Source of the DNA: Qipengyuania sp. ABI-127-1
GTDB taxonomy: Bacteria; Pseudomonadota; Alphaproteobacteria; Sphingomonadales; Sphingomonadaceae
Length of the DNA stretch: 64,000 nt
Reading direction: 5' to 3'
NCBI GenBank assembly: GCA_022953095.1
Contig: JALJCR010000001.1
Location: 310,001 to 374,000 of the forward strand
Shown here: positions 38,192 through 47,641 of the stretch, in pieces
Position numbering within the stretch: the first letter of the stretch is position 1
Layout of the letters: every line of letters starts with the position of its first letter
Notes under the pieces: generated by a model
Seen by the model: the letters and a program-made list of their open reading frames with translations, nothing else
Databases searched by the model: none
Told to the model about the DNA's origin: nothing
Position numbers and translations under genes: made by a program

Positions 38192-38515
38192 ATGACGGCC
38201 AAACCCAAGGGAACGCTCGACGAAATGCAGGCGCTCAGTACCATTTACCAGATCATCGCCATGCTCACCAATGTGCTGGTGATGCTGATTATCATTCAGT
38301 TCATCATCGGGCTGCTGTTCGCCTTCAACGTGGTGAATTCGCGCAACGAGTTCCTGGGCGCCTTCTACATGTCGATCAACCGCCTGCTCGAACCGGTGCT
38401 CGGCCCGATCCGGCGGGTGATGCCCAATACCGGTTCGATCGACTTTTCGCCTCTGGTGCTGATCATTCTGCTCAACATCGTCCTCATCGTTCTCGGCAAT
38501 GTGATCTACGGCTGA
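38192..38515 (+). CDS. YggT family membrane protein
   Basis: A 107-residue protein with two membrane segments (residues about 18-45 and 82-106) flanking the YggT core [38 protein letters not shown]. YggT homologues occur widely and sit near cell-division or pyrroline-carboxylate reductase genes, but the role is not firmly known. It ends with TGATG, so folD begins on its stop codon. Confidence 0.88.
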   Translation: MTAKPKGTLDEMQALSTIYQIIAMLTNVLVMLIIIQFIIGLLFAFNVVNSRNEFLGAFYMSINRLLEPVLGPIRRVMPNTGSIDFSPLVLIILLNIVLIVLGNVIYG

Positions 38516-39411
38516 TGACGGCGCAGGTAATCGACGGGAAGGCGTTTGCCGCCAAGCTCCGCGAACGCGTGGGCGAATTCGCCGCGACATTCGCCGAAAA
38601 GGCGGGGCGCAAGGCCGGGCTTGCCGTGGTGCTGGTGGGCGAAGACCCTGCCAGCCAGGTCTATGTGCGCAGCAAGCACAAAGCCACGTTGGCCGCCAAT
38701 ATGGAAAGCTTCGAACACCGGCTGCCCGCCGATACGAGCGAGGACGACCTGCTTGCTCTGGTTGCCCGGCTCAATGCCGATCCGGCGGTGGATGGCATTC
38801 TGGTGCAATTGCCGCTGCCCGATCATCTCGACGAACAGGCGGTGATCGGCGCGATCAGTCCCGACAAGGACGTCGATGGCTTTCACGTCACCAATGCCGG
38901 CCGCCTTGCGGTTGGCCAGAGCGGTTTCGTTCCCTGTACGCCGCTTGGCTGCATGATGCTGCTGACCGACCGGCTGGGCGATCTGTCGGGTCTCGAGGCG
39001 GTCGTCATCGGGCGTTCGAACATCGTCGGCAAGCCGATGGCGCAACTGCTGCTCGACGCAAACGCTACCGTCACAATCGCCCATAGCCGGACGAAAGACC
39101 TGCCCGCAGTGGTCAGGCGCGCCGACATCGTTGTCGCCGCGGTGGGCCGGGCCGAGATGGTCAAGGCCGAATGGCTTAAAGACGGCGCGACCGTGATCGA
39201 TGTGGGCATCAACCGGCTGCCGCCCGAACCCGGCGCGGATAAGGGCCGCCTCGTAGGCGATGTGGACTATGCCGGAGCGCAAGCAGTGGCGTCCGCGATT
39301 ACCCCGGTTCCGGGCGGGGTGGGGCCGATGACCATTGCGGTGCTGCTGCGCAACACACTGGTTGCGGCCTATCGCAATGAAGGGCTGAACCTGCCCGAGG
39401 ACGCGCTGTGA
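38515..39411 (+). CDS. folD: methylenetetrahydrofolate dehydrogenase/cyclohydrolase
   Basis: A 298-residue bifunctional enzyme interconverting methylene-, methenyl- and formyl-tetrahydrofolate with NADP. Family blocks are [14 protein letters not shown] (with the catalytic Lys), [41 protein letters not shown] (NADP-binding) and [16 protein letters not shown]. Length and order are standard. Starts on the YggT stop and overlaps the next lipoprotein start, so it lies in a compact operon. Confidence 0.96.
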   Translation: MTAQVIDGKAFAAKLRERVGEFAATFAEKAGRKAGLAVVLVGEDPASQVYVRSKHKATLAANMESFEHRLPADTSEDDLLALVARLNADPAVDGILVQLPLPDHLDEQAVIGAISPDKDVDGFHVTNAGRLAVGQSGFVPCTPLGCMMLLTDRLGDLSGLEAVVIGRSNIVGKPMAQLLLDANATVTIAHSRTKDLPAVVRRADIVVAAVGRAEMVKAEWLKDGATVIDVGINRLPPEPGADKGRLVGDVDYAGAQAVASAITPVPGGVGPMTIAVLLRNTLVAAYRNEGLNLPEDAL

Positions 39412-40109
39412 GATTTGCGATAGCCCTGCTCGCGCTGGGCCTTGCGGCTTGTTCCGCCAATCCGGGGCGGGACGACCGCTATGCGCGTGTTCTCACCCCC
39501 ACCGCCACTCCGTCGCGCGTTGTCGCCACCGAACTCGCCTTTGCGCGGTTGGCGCAGGAAGACGGGCAATGGAGCGCCTTTCGCGAATATGCCGCCGATG
39601 GGTCTGTCATGTTCGTGCCCGAGCCTGTCGACGCCCGTGACTGGCTCAAAAATCGCGCAAACCCGCCGCAGGCGGTGGCATGGCAGCCGCACCATGTCTG
39701 GTCGAGCTGCGACGGTTCGCTGGCGGTCACACGCGGGGCGTGGCAGCGGGCCGATGGCTCGGTCGGCTATTTCACCACGGTCTGGCAGCGCCAGCGCGAT
39801 GGCGAATATCGCTGGATGCTCGATCAGGGCGATGTGCTCGAACGCCCGCTCGAAGAACCGGAATTCGTGCGCACCGATGTCGCCGACTGTCCGCAGCGCG
39901 ATGTCGCCGCCGAATTGCGCGAGCAGGCCGAACGGTCGCGCCCCGTTGCGGGCGGCACGTATTTCGATCAGGTCAGCGCCGATAGCAGCCTGTTCCTGAC
40001 ATTCGTCGTCTCACCCGATCTTTCCCGTCACTGGAAGCTGATGCTCAACCGGAACGGCAAAATGATCGATGCGATGTCGGGCAGCGTTGCTGCTCCGGGG
40101 GGCGCGTGA
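39408..40109 (+). CDS. hypothetical lipoprotein in folD operon
   Basis: A 233-residue product from a GTG that overlaps the folD stop. The lipobox is LGLAAC-S (Cys15). The mature part resembles a nuclear-transport-factor-like fold: [36 protein letters not shown], then a beta segment with [16 protein letters not shown] and [20 protein letters not shown]. This pattern is found in several alphaproteobacterial envelope proteins of unknown function. Two cysteines (SSCDG, ADCPQ) may pair. Confidence 0.78.
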   Translation: MRFAIALLALGLAACSANPGRDDRYARVLTPTATPSRVVATELAFARLAQEDGQWSAFREYAADGSVMFVPEPVDARDWLKNRANPPQAVAWQPHHVWSSCDGSLAVTRGAWQRADGSVGYFTTVWQRQRDGEYRWMLDQGDVLERPLEEPEFVRTDVADCPQRDVAAELREQAERSRPVAGGTYFDQVSADSSLFLTFVVSPDLSRHWKLMLNRNGKMIDAMSGSVAAPGGA

Positions 40110-40110
40110 C

Positions 40111-40734
40111 ATGACCGCGCTCTTTTTCTCGGCCTTCATCACACTGTTCGTGGTGATCGATCCGCCTGGCTGCGCCCCGATCTATGCCGGGCTGACCAAG
40201 GGCGCGACCTCGGCGCAGCGCCGCAACATGGCAATCCGGGCGAGCGGTATAGCGCTGGTCATTCTGCTGGTATTTGCGCTGTTCGGCGAGGACTTGCTCG
40301 GCGCGCTGCATATCGAGCTCGACAGTTTCCGCATCGCGGGCGGGCTGATGCTGTTCTGGATCGCCTTCGAAATGGTTTTCGAGAAGCGCACCCAGCGGCG
40401 TGAGGAACGCGCCGAAAAGGTCGCGGCCACGCCCGAGGTGGAAGATGTGTCGGTCTTCCCCATGGCCATTCCGATGCTTGCCGGACCCGGCGCCATTGCG
40501 GCGATCATGCTGCTGATGAACGAGGCACAGGGTCTGGATCAGACCCTTGTCGTGCTGGGCGCCCTGGTGGCCGTGCTTGTCATCACGATGCTCGCCCTGA
40601 TGGCGGCTGGCCCCATCATGCGGCTGTTCGGCGACAAGGTGGAGGCGGCGATAACCCGCGTTCTCGGTGTGCTTCTGGCCGCACTGGCCGCGCAATATGT
40701 CATCGATGGTCTACGCAACAGTTTCAGCATCTGA
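40111..40734 (+). CDS. MarC family integral membrane protein
   Basis: A 207-residue protein with six membrane segments. It begins MTALFFSAFITLFVVIDPPG, the usual MarC start with the Asp-Pro pair in the first helix, and has FPMAIPMLAGPGAIAAIMLLM in the middle, the other family hallmark. MarC was once linked to multiple antibiotic resistance but that was withdrawn; the current function is unknown. The start at 40111 is preferred because the upstream frame encodes no homologous part. Confidence 0.9.
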   Translation: MTALFFSAFITLFVVIDPPGCAPIYAGLTKGATSAQRRNMAIRASGIALVILLVFALFGEDLLGALHIELDSFRIAGGLMLFWIAFEMVFEKRTQRREERAEKVAATPEVEDVSVFPMAIPMLAGPGAIAAIMLLMNEAQGLDQTLVVLGALVAVLVITMLALMAAGPIMRLFGDKVEAAITRVLGVLLAALAAQYVIDGLRNSFSI

Positions 40735-40783
40735 CGCCGTTCGACACGGGTTCACCAGACGGGTGCACGCCGCTCGCGTTGGT

Positions 40784-41821
40784 ATGGCGCTTTTCTTCTG
40801 CGTTGCGGCCCTCATGGGGCTGGGCAGCTCGGCTTCTGCGCGACCGTTGCCGCATTACACGATCCCCGAACTGACGGCGGCAATCGGTGAAGGGCAGCTT
40901 GGCCGGGTCGCCGTTCTGGCCGCAGAACAGCGGGGCGAGCGTGTTTATCTGGAACGGTTCGACGGCGAGCAGGTCGGCACTCCGGTCGATATCCGGTCGG
41001 CCGGCAAATCCATCACCGCGCTGGCGGTGGGCGCGGCCATTGCGGATGGCGCGCTTGCAGGCACGCATATTCCGGTATGGTCCTATCTCGGGTCTCCGCG
41101 CGGAGAACCGTGGGATTCCATCACCGTCGGCGATCTGTTGGGTATGTCTTCCGCTATCGACTGCAACGACTGGGAACGGCGCTCGCCGGGGCAGGAAGAA
41201 CGGATGTACCGGAAACGCGAATGGCGCGCATTCGTCCTGGCTCTTCCTGCCCGCGAATATGTCCGGGACGCGCGTGGCGAGGGGCCGTTTTCCTACTGTA
41301 CTGCGGGGGTCTTTCTTTTGGGCCAAGTCGTGGAGAAGGCGACCGGCGAGCGTTTCGATGCCTATGTGCAGCGCCGGTTGTTCGATCCGCTGGGTATCGA
41401 CGGGGTCGTCTGGCGGCGGTCGCGCAGCGGCGAGATCCAGTCGGGTGGGCAATTGACGATCGATGCGCAGGCATTGCTGAGAATCGGCCGCATGGTACTC
41501 GATGGGGGCCGCTGGCAAGGCGAGGAAATTCTGCCCGAAAGCTGGGTCCGGAGTATGCTTGTACCGCGCCACAGGCTGGGCGAGCACGTGTTCTACGGCA
41601 ACCTCTGGTGGGCCATCCCGATCCGGTCGCCGCGCGGCTATGAAGGTGCCTGGATGATGAAGGGCAATGGCGGGAACATCGTCGCCCTGATTCCGAGCTA
41701 TGATGCCGTCCTGGTGGTGCAGGCGCGAAACTACAACCGCAAGAACGCCGAACGCCACGCCTTCACCGCTCTTTCGGCCATGCTGACGAGCCTCGACGAA
41801 CCCGCGCCTATTGCAGAGTGA
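40784..41821 (+). CDS. serine hydrolase, beta-lactamase/S12 type
   Basis: A 345-residue exported protein. The ATG at 40784 gives a signal peptide (MALFFCVAALMGLGSSASA); earlier in-frame starts overlap marC. The S-x-x-K motif is SAGKSIT near residue 70. The usual Y-x-N box is replaced by YCTAG at about residue 170, followed by the conserved family helix LGQVVEKATGERFDAYVQRR. The third K/H-x-G box may be MKGNGG near residue 290. Likely an esterase or peptidase acting in the periplasm; not shown to be a beta-lactamase. Its end overlaps the convergent LON-domain gene. Confidence 0.8.
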   Translation: MALFFCVAALMGLGSSASARPLPHYTIPELTAAIGEGQLGRVAVLAAEQRGERVYLERFDGEQVGTPVDIRSAGKSITALAVGAAIADGALAGTHIPVWSYLGSPRGEPWDSITVGDLLGMSSAIDCNDWERRSPGQEERMYRKREWRAFVLALPAREYVRDARGEGPFSYCTAGVFLLGQVVEKATGERFDAYVQRRLFDPLGIDGVVWRRSRSGEIQSGGQLTIDAQALLRIGRMVLDGGRWQGEEILPESWVRSMLVPRHRLGEHVFYGNLWWAIPIRSPRGYEGAWMMKGNGGNIVALIPSYDAVLVVQARNYNRKNAERHAFTALSAMLTSLDEPAPIAE

Positions 41822-42419
41822 CGATCTCGTCCCCGTCGTCACGCAGGGCGAAGAACTGCATGAGCTGAATCATCAATTCGCATCGCTCGCGCAAATCGGA
41901 CGCTTCGAGGAGCGCCTGTTTCGAGGCCGCATCGAACGGTGCGATTTGCGAAACCCCGTTGATAAGCGTTTCGTCATCGAGCCGCGAGACCGAATCCCAG
42001 TCGACCGAATAGCCCTGCATGTCGGCAAAGCGGCGTGCCTCGAATTCGAAACCCGCGCGCTCGACGCTCGACAGCGTTTGCCCTGCGCGATCCTCGATCA
42101 GTTCCGCCTCGACCTGCCGGAAGGTCGTGGTGACGTCGAGTTCGCGCAGCACACGGAAACGGGCTTCGCCGTCCAGAACGATATTGTAGCGCCCATCTTC
42201 CAGCGCCTCGACATCGCCGATTCGTCCCAGGCAGCCCATTGCGTAGAGCGGGGCACGGTCTTTCGAGGTCTGCGGCTGGATGATCCCGATCAGCCGGTCT
42301 TTCGCCAGCGCGCTGCCGACCAGGTCGCGATAGCGCGGCTCGAAAATGTGCAGCGGCAGTTGCAGGCCGGGAAACAGGATTGCGCCGGGCAGAGGGAAGA
42401 TGGGGATCCGGGTACTCAA
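41808..42419 (-). CDS. LON substrate-binding domain protein
   Basis: A 203-residue stand-alone LON N-terminal domain without ATPase or protease. The TTG at 42419 is chosen because GGGAG lies five bases upstream and the product begins STRIPIFPLPGAILFPG, the normal start of the domain. Other blocks are LPLHIFEPRYRDLVGSAL and YAMGCLGRIGDVEALEDGRYNI. Such proteins are thought to bind substrates or partner with proteases. It starts nine bases after the thioredoxin-TPR gene stop, so the two form an operon. Confidence 0.85.
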   Translation of the reverse strand: MSTRIPIFPLPGAILFPGLQLPLHIFEPRYRDLVGSALAKDRLIGIIQPQTSKDRAPLYAMGCLGRIGDVEALEDGRYNIVLDGEARFRVLRELDVTTTFRQVEAELIEDRAGQTLSSVERAGFEFEARRFADMQGYSVDWDSVSRLDDETLINGVSQIAPFDAASKQALLEASDLRERCELMIQLMQFFALRDDGDEIVTLQ

Positions 42420-42427
42420 GACGCTCC

Positions 42428-43363
42428 CTAACCGAACAGGATTTTGGACAAGCGCCGCCGGGTGGCGACCACCCACGGATCTTCGAGCCCGACCGCGCCG
42501 AAGATATCGATCAGGCGGGTGCGTGCGGCGCCCTCGTTCCACTCGCGGTCTTTCTCGACCAGGGCGAGCAGTTCGTCGGCGGCGGCATCGCGATCACCGG
42601 CGGCGAAGGCGGCCTCCGCATAATTGTAGCGAGCCTGAAGGTTCTCCGGGTCGGCCTCGGCCTTTTCGCGCAGGGCGGCGAGTTCGCCGTCATCCACCCT
42701 GTTGCCGGCCAGCTCCAGCGCATTGCGAGCCTGGTCGAGCTGCGGATCGTCGGCGAGCGAAGGAATGCCTTCCGCTGCCGCGAGCGCCGATTTCGCCTCG
42801 TCGATCCGCTCCGCCTGGACGAGTGCGCGAACCAGACCGGCATGGGCTGCGGCATTTTCGGGCGCCATCTGAACGACCTGCATGAACACGCCTGCTGCGC
42901 GTTCGGCATCGCCGTCTGCCAGAACCTTTTCGGCCATGTCGACGAACTGGCCGACATCCTGCTGCCCCTGAGCGTTTTCCGCGGACTGATCGGCGCCGGG
43001 CTTGATCGGCAATTGCCCGAGAATTTGATCGAGCGTCTGCTTCATCTGGGATTCGCTGCGCGCATTGGTCAGATCGGCAACCGGTTGCCCCTGGAAAAGC
43101 GCGTAAATGGTCGGGATCGATTGGACCTGAAACTGGGCCGCGATGAATTTTTCCTCGTCGACATCGATCTTCTTCAGCACCACGCCCTTATCGGCATATT
43201 CGGCGGCGACCTTTTCGAGCATCGGCGCGATGGCTTTGCACGGCCCGCACCAGTCGGCGTAGAAATCGAGGATGACGAGCTTCGTCATCGATGGCTCGAC
43301 GACGTCGGTCTTGAAACGCTCGACCGCTTTCTGTTCATCCATGCTCAGGCCCATGCTCGCCAC
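42428..43363 (-). CDS. thioredoxin-TPR chaperone (YbbN/CnoX-like)
   Basis: A 311-residue protein with an N-terminal thioredoxin domain (WCGPC at residues 38-42; both cysteines kept) and a C-terminal TPR-like helical repeat region from about residue 125, including DPENLQARYNYAEAAFAAGDRDAA. In E. coli CnoX the first cysteine is lost, so this protein may keep reductase activity. It should link folding and redox protection of client proteins. A GTG start at 43363 with AAGGTGG upstream is used; an ATG three codons later is possible. Followed at once by the LON-domain gene. Confidence 0.9.
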   Translation of the reverse strand: MASMGLSMDEQKAVERFKTDVVEPSMTKLVILDFYADWCGPCKAIAPMLEKVAAEYADKGVVLKKIDVDEEKFIAAQFQVQSIPTIYALFQGQPVADLTNARSESQMKQTLDQILGQLPIKPGADQSAENAQGQQDVGQFVDMAEKVLADGDAERAAGVFMQVVQMAPENAAAHAGLVRALVQAERIDEAKSALAAAEGIPSLADDPQLDQARNALELAGNRVDDGELAALREKAEADPENLQARYNYAEAAFAAGDRDAAADELLALVEKDREWNEGAARTRLIDIFGAVGLEDPWVVATRRRLSKILFG

Positions 43364-43550
43364 GTAAATCCACCTTTCGTTCGAAAAATCGTGCCCGCAT
43401 CATGTGGGCATTGTCGCGCGAATGTGAAGGAGGGCAGGCGCCGCTGCAAGGGTATCGAAAAATCTGCATTTTTCGACTTGCGAGACTCGAGAGCCGCTGC
43501 TAGTTGGCCGCCTCCCCACCGGGACCAAGCGGTTTCGGTAGCGCCAGTGA

Positions 43551-43625
43551 GCGGGCGTAGCTCAGGGGTAGAGCACAACCTTGCCAAGGTTGGGGTCGGG
43601 CGTTCGAATCGCCTCGCCCGCTCCA
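43551..43625 (+). tRNA. tRNA-Gly (anticodon GCC)
   Basis: A full cloverleaf can be folded: acceptor GCGGGCG with CGCCCGC, D-arm GCTC/GAGC, anticodon stem CAACC/GGTTG with loop TTGCCAA (anticodon GCC), T-arm GGGCG/CGCCT with TTCGAAT. The CCA end is encoded. No intron. Confidence 0.97.
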
Positions 43626-44120
43626 GTTTCCATGACATTTCTGGAACTCGATCGCGCTTTTCCCGCGCTCGATCGGCTTGTGAGCCTGCGCTTTCCGCCC
43701 TGATGTGAGCGCGAAAGGTTGCGGGCGCCAAGCGGTGAATCGCGCTTGGCACTTGCAAAGCTCCTATCGGCTCCACTGTTCCGGGCTTTGCCGAATTCCT
43801 CCCAGATGGCGCTGGCGGGTTCATCCGGTGACGGTGTCGACAACGACAGAGCGCAGCCAGCGATGCTGCAGGCGGGCATCGCATTCTCGACGAAATGCTC
43901 TTCCATTTCTTCTCGGTACGGGCCGACATAGCTATCCTCGAACAGCCGACGGCCCCGGACTTCCGAACCGATCCGGTCAGACAATACCGCTGTCTCCAGA
44001 TCGGCAGAACCAGCGCTCAACATCGAGCTGCTCTTGTCGGTTTTGTGAAGAAAGGTCAGGCGGCACAGAGGCGCCTTCTTCGCTACCGCCTCGATCAGTA
44101 GCGGTCTCAATTCGGACACC
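43626..44120. other. region after tRNA-Gly
   Basis: About 500 bases. A 185-codon minus-strand frame covers 43562-44119, but its C-terminal end is the antisense translation of the tRNA itself, a known artefact. The upper part has native-looking codon use and might be a decayed gene. No plus-strand gene seen. The tRNA end could serve as an integration site, but no repeat of the tRNA 3' end was found downstream. Confidence 0.4.
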
Positions 44121-44498
44121 GTGATCCGGCTTACGCAGGCTCTGGAACGGCTGGTCGCGAATTGCGGGGGCGAAGCCTGGTGCCGGAAAATCCATGAAGA
44201 GAAACCCGAAACGCTCGAACTCTACCGCGATGAAAAGCGGGGCTTCGTCCTGCTGGCGCATACCGAGCGCAAGGGTCTGTATCGCCCCCCGCATGCCCGT
44301 TTTTTCAAGCTTCCGGCGCGAGGTGGCGGGGGCCAGGCTGCCGAATTATCTGTAGGCTGGCGCCCTTACGAGACGGTGCGAACGCCCGGCTCGAAGGGTA
44401 TCCGCTTGGCGCCGCGCGGAGGAAAGGCGCGGTGGTCGGCCCTGTTCTGTATGAGAACCGACGACCGCGCCAATCAGAGTATCAAAAGGCCTTGGTGA
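44121..44498 (+). CDS. hypothetical protein, GTG start
   Basis: A 125-residue ORF whose codon choice (strong C/G at third positions) looks native for about the first 70 codons. The protein is basic and has one N-terminal WCRKIHEEKPETLELYRDEKRGFVLL segment with a predicted alpha-beta pattern. No ATG and no clear ribosome site exist; the GTG at 44121 is the only start. Its tail overlaps the end of the convergent TonB receptor, which weakens the case for the last ~15 codons. Confidence 0.4.
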   Translation: MIRLTQALERLVANCGGEAWCRKIHEEKPETLELYRDEKRGFVLLAHTERKGLYRPPHARFFKLPARGGGGQAAELSVGWRPYETVRTPGSKGIRLAPRGGKARWSALFCMRTDDRANQSIKRPW

Positions 44499-47376
44499 AC
44501 CCGACATAGAAGAAGCGTCCGACGCTATCGAAAAGCGATCCGCCGGAAGCACCTGTATACGTAGACGGGGTGCGCGGAGGGTGCTCGTCGAACAGGTTGT
44601 TCACGCCGAACTGAACTGTTTCTCCGCTATCGAAATCGTAGTTGAGAGCCACGTCGTGGTAGAAGCGCTCGTCGACAGTCAGGCCGCCGTAATACTCATC
44701 GCTTCGCTGGACGTCGATCTTCGACCCGCCAATGTAGCGTACCGACCAATTCGCACGAAGCCCCCCGACGGAATAGCCGACCTTGAGATTGCCCCGCCAG
44801 GTCGGGTTGCCATATTCCCCGTCGCTGATGAGCAGGGTGTCCGGATCTTCGGAATCGACCAGTTCTTCCAGCTTGTCCAGATAGGTCACGGTCAGCCCGA
44901 CATTCAGACGACCGGGAAGACTTTCGGAGATCCGATCGAGATATGTGCGGTAATTTGCCGCCAGATCGAGACCCCGGGCGGTGAGCTGACCGATATTGAC
45001 CTGGCGAAGGTCGATGGACGAAATCACATACGGATCGTTGATACCCGAGAAGTTACCGCGCGTGACCAGCGGACAGAAGGGGTTGTCCAGCGTTTCGGAA
45101 TCCACGCATTTTTCGACGATCGAATTTCCGCTGATGGTTTGGATCGCGTCGTCGATCTCGATCGACCACCAGTCAGCCGAAAGCCGCAGGCCGTCGACTG
45201 GGGAAACGACAACGCCCGCAGTCCAGGAGTCGGATGTTTCTTCCGTCAGGTTGGGATTTCCGCCAAGGCGGGTGGTCAGCGCAAGCGACGAAGCGGGGTC
45301 GACCCATCCGGCGGGGATGCCCAGCGCCCGGCAATTCGCTTCGCGGTTCGGATTGAGATTGATCTCCGCCGCATCGCAGGGATCGGCCGAGATATTCAAG
45401 GCGCCCAGCGTCTCGGGTGCGAAGAATTCCACAAGCGTGGGAGCCCGCACGCTGCGCGAGCGGGTGACGCGGAAGCGCAGAGCATCGATCGGAGCCCATT
45501 CGCCGCCAAGCTTCCAGGCCACGGTGCTGCCAACCGTATCGTAGTGCGAATAGCGCGCGGCCCCTTCGAACTGCAGCGACTGCCCGAGGAAACTGTCCCT
45601 GAGCACGGGCACGACGATTTCCGCGAAGGCTTCCGACACACTGCTGCTGGCATCCACTTCGCCGCCGCCATTATCGGTCCGGTACAGCAAGCCGCGCGAT
45701 CCCAGTGCGTCATCGACGCTTTTTAGCGAATCTTTGCGGTGTTCGGCGCCAATGGCGATGCCAAGCGGACCGGCCGGCAGGTCGATCAGATTGCCTGACA
45801 CCTGGAAACCGGCAAGGAGCTGTTCGTTGGTGACGTCGCGCTGGAACGTGGCCTTGAAGTATGCCTTTTCCTCTTCGGTCAACATACCGCCGAACACGCT
45901 GATCGGCGCACAGCCAGCGTCACGCGCCGCTTCGCTTCGGCACACCATGTCCCCGGTAACCGGATCCCGCACGACATCGACTGCCTCGTAGAAACGGCTT
46001 TCAATTCGCGAATTGCCCCGCTTGTAGCGTTGGTCGCGCCGTCCGTACTGCGCAAAGGCAGTCCAGTCGAAATCGCCAAGCTGGCCGCGAAGTCCGCCGG
46101 CCACGGTGTAGGTTGTCCGCTTGTTGCCGTGTTCCCGATTGCCGTAGATATATTCGCCTTCGTAGCCGACCCTGATGGTGGACATGCCGTTGGCATCCAT
46201 GAGGGCAGTGACTTCATCGGGCAGCGTGGGATTGTCGCGGCTGAGGGTCAGGCGGGAATCGAAGAATCCCTGGCCGTTCGTCTCGCTCTCCGCGAAGGAG
46301 AACTCGAAATCGGTAAAGGCGGTAATCCCGCTGGTCAGCTCGTATTCGAGACCCGCTATGGCAGAAATACTCTCGCGCGGATTGCGCAAATTGCGCTCGC
46401 GCCTGTCATAGCCGAAATCGCCGCCCACGCATTTCGAACCGTAGCACACGATATCGTCCGGCTGTTCGAGCAGTCCGTCGTCGTAAAAGTAGCGCTGCCC
46501 ATCGATCACGAAGGTCGGCTGATATGGAGTGGTGATCGTGCGGGGATTGCTGATGACGATGCGATCGGGAATGCCGTCGTCAGGACCCGTATTGTCGGGA
46601 TTGGTCACGAATGCCAATTCGCCTTTGCCATAGGCATAGCTGCGATCCCGGTAACGCAGCGTCTCGCTTTCGCCGTATGTCATACCGAAGCGTGCCGATC
46701 CGCGACCATCGCCGAATTGGCCACCGCCGCTGACCGAGACTCGGTAGGTGGCCGCGTCGCCACGGGAGGACAGACCCAGACGACCGGAGAGATTCAAGCC
46801 CTCGATATCGTCCTTGAGGATGATGTTGACGACACCCGAAACGGCATCGGCCCCGTACACCGCCGAAGCGCCGCCGGTTATGACTTCGACGCTTTCAATC
46901 ATCGGGGTCGGGATTGCGGAGACATCGACCTGTGCCCCGTCGCGCGAGCCGGATACCCGGCGGCGTCCGTCGACCAGAACCAGGGTCCGATTCTCGCCCA
47001 GACCACGCAAATTCACGAAGGTGGAGCCGACGTCGCGCTTGAAAGTGTCGTTGCTCGACCCAAGACCGACTGCGATTTGCGGGTTCTGCATCAGAACGTC
47101 GCCGATGTCGTTCAGGCCTGTGTTGGCGATCTGCTCGGCTGTTACGACCGTTGTCGGCGTCGGGTTCTCGAAGCCGGTTCGCGCGATACGAGAACCCGTA
47201 ACGACAATCGCATTTTGCGCGTCGCCACCTTCGGCCGCACCGGCTTCCTGACTGTCCTGCGCGTGCGCTGCGGAGGCCATGGAGCACAGCGCCAGGGCGC
47301 CCCCCCCCAAAAGCAGCTGCTTCGAAACTCTGTTTGACTCGGTAAATGCGACACGGTCGCGCTCAGGACACCTCAT
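44482..47376 (-). CDS. TonB-dependent outer-membrane receptor (D-amino-acid island)
   Basis: A 964-residue receptor. The ATG at 47376 follows GAAGGGGAAG; the next upstream start is not preferred. It has an extended signal peptide (to about residue 40), TonB box-like VVTGSRI, a plug domain with GLGENRTLVLVDGRR and ASAVYGADAVSGVVNI, and a long beta-barrel ending in GRFFYVGFTKAF (terminal Phe). Two cysteine-rich loop regions (for example CYGSKC and CDAAEINLNP) suggest disulfide-stabilised outer loops. It belongs to the sphingomonad group that imports peptides or oligomers rather than Fe-siderophores. Its 5' end faces the LysR gene with a palindromic site between. Confidence 0.92.
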   Translation of the reverse strand: MRCPERDRVAFTESNRVSKQLLLGGGALALCSMASAAHAQDSQEAGAAEGGDAQNAIVVTGSRIARTGFENPTPTTVVTAEQIANTGLNDIGDVLMQNPQIAVGLGSSNDTFKRDVGSTFVNLRGLGENRTLVLVDGRRRVSGSRDGAQVDVSAIPTPMIESVEVITGGASAVYGADAVSGVVNIILKDDIEGLNLSGRLGLSSRGDAATYRVSVSGGGQFGDGRGSARFGMTYGESETLRYRDRSYAYGKGELAFVTNPDNTGPDDGIPDRIVISNPRTITTPYQPTFVIDGQRYFYDDGLLEQPDDIVCYGSKCVGGDFGYDRRERNLRNPRESISAIAGLEYELTSGITAFTDFEFSFAESETNGQGFFDSRLTLSRDNPTLPDEVTALMDANGMSTIRVGYEGEYIYGNREHGNKRTTYTVAGGLRGQLGDFDWTAFAQYGRRDQRYKRGNSRIESRFYEAVDVVRDPVTGDMVCRSEAARDAGCAPISVFGGMLTEEEKAYFKATFQRDVTNEQLLAGFQVSGNLIDLPAGPLGIAIGAEHRKDSLKSVDDALGSRGLLYRTDNGGGEVDASSSVSEAFAEIVVPVLRDSFLGQSLQFEGAARYSHYDTVGSTVAWKLGGEWAPIDALRFRVTRSRSVRAPTLVEFFAPETLGALNISADPCDAAEINLNPNREANCRALGIPAGWVDPASSLALTTRLGGNPNLTEETSDSWTAGVVVSPVDGLRLSADWWSIEIDDAIQTISGNSIVEKCVDSETLDNPFCPLVTRGNFSGINDPYVISSIDLRQVNIGQLTARGLDLAANYRTYLDRISESLPGRLNVGLTVTYLDKLEELVDSEDPDTLLISDGEYGNPTWRGNLKVGYSVGGLRANWSVRYIGGSKIDVQRSDEYYGGLTVDERFYHDVALNYDFDSGETVQFGVNNLFDEHPPRTPSTYTGASGGSLFDSVGRFFYVGFTKAF

Positions 47377-47460
47377 GACTTCCCCTTCTTCACTTGAACA
47401 AGCTGAGAGGCAGTTTCGCGACAAAGGAAGGTCGTGCGAAGTAGTATTAGTTCACCCGCC

Positions 47461-47477
47461 CATAACCCCCCGTTATG
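47461..47477. promoter_or_regulatory. LysR-type operator (T-N11-A palindrome)
   Basis: CATAACCCCCCGTTATG is a perfect 6+5+6 inverted repeat and fits T-N11-A, the standard LysR-family box. It is 84 bases upstream of the TonB receptor start and 165 bases upstream of the LysR gene start, in their shared control region. Confidence 0.7.
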
Positions 47478-47641
47478 CGGCCAAAGACCGGTGTGACGCG
47501 TCGTAAGATCATGGCCTGGCTTCGGTATTTCGGAGCGCTTCAGGGGTTACGGTCCGTCAGCCTGGCCCGGACCGACCATTCATTGTTCCCATGTATATGC
47601 CGTCTGGTTATGCACTGGCCGCTCGTGCCCGGGGAGAAAAT

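Noticed and set aside
43562..44119. 185-codon minus-strand frame ending over the tRNA
   Set aside because: Its last ~20 residues (GAGEAIRTPDPNLGKVVLYP) are the antisense reading of tRNA-Gly, a well-known false protein end. The rest lacks a recognised domain and a ribosome site.
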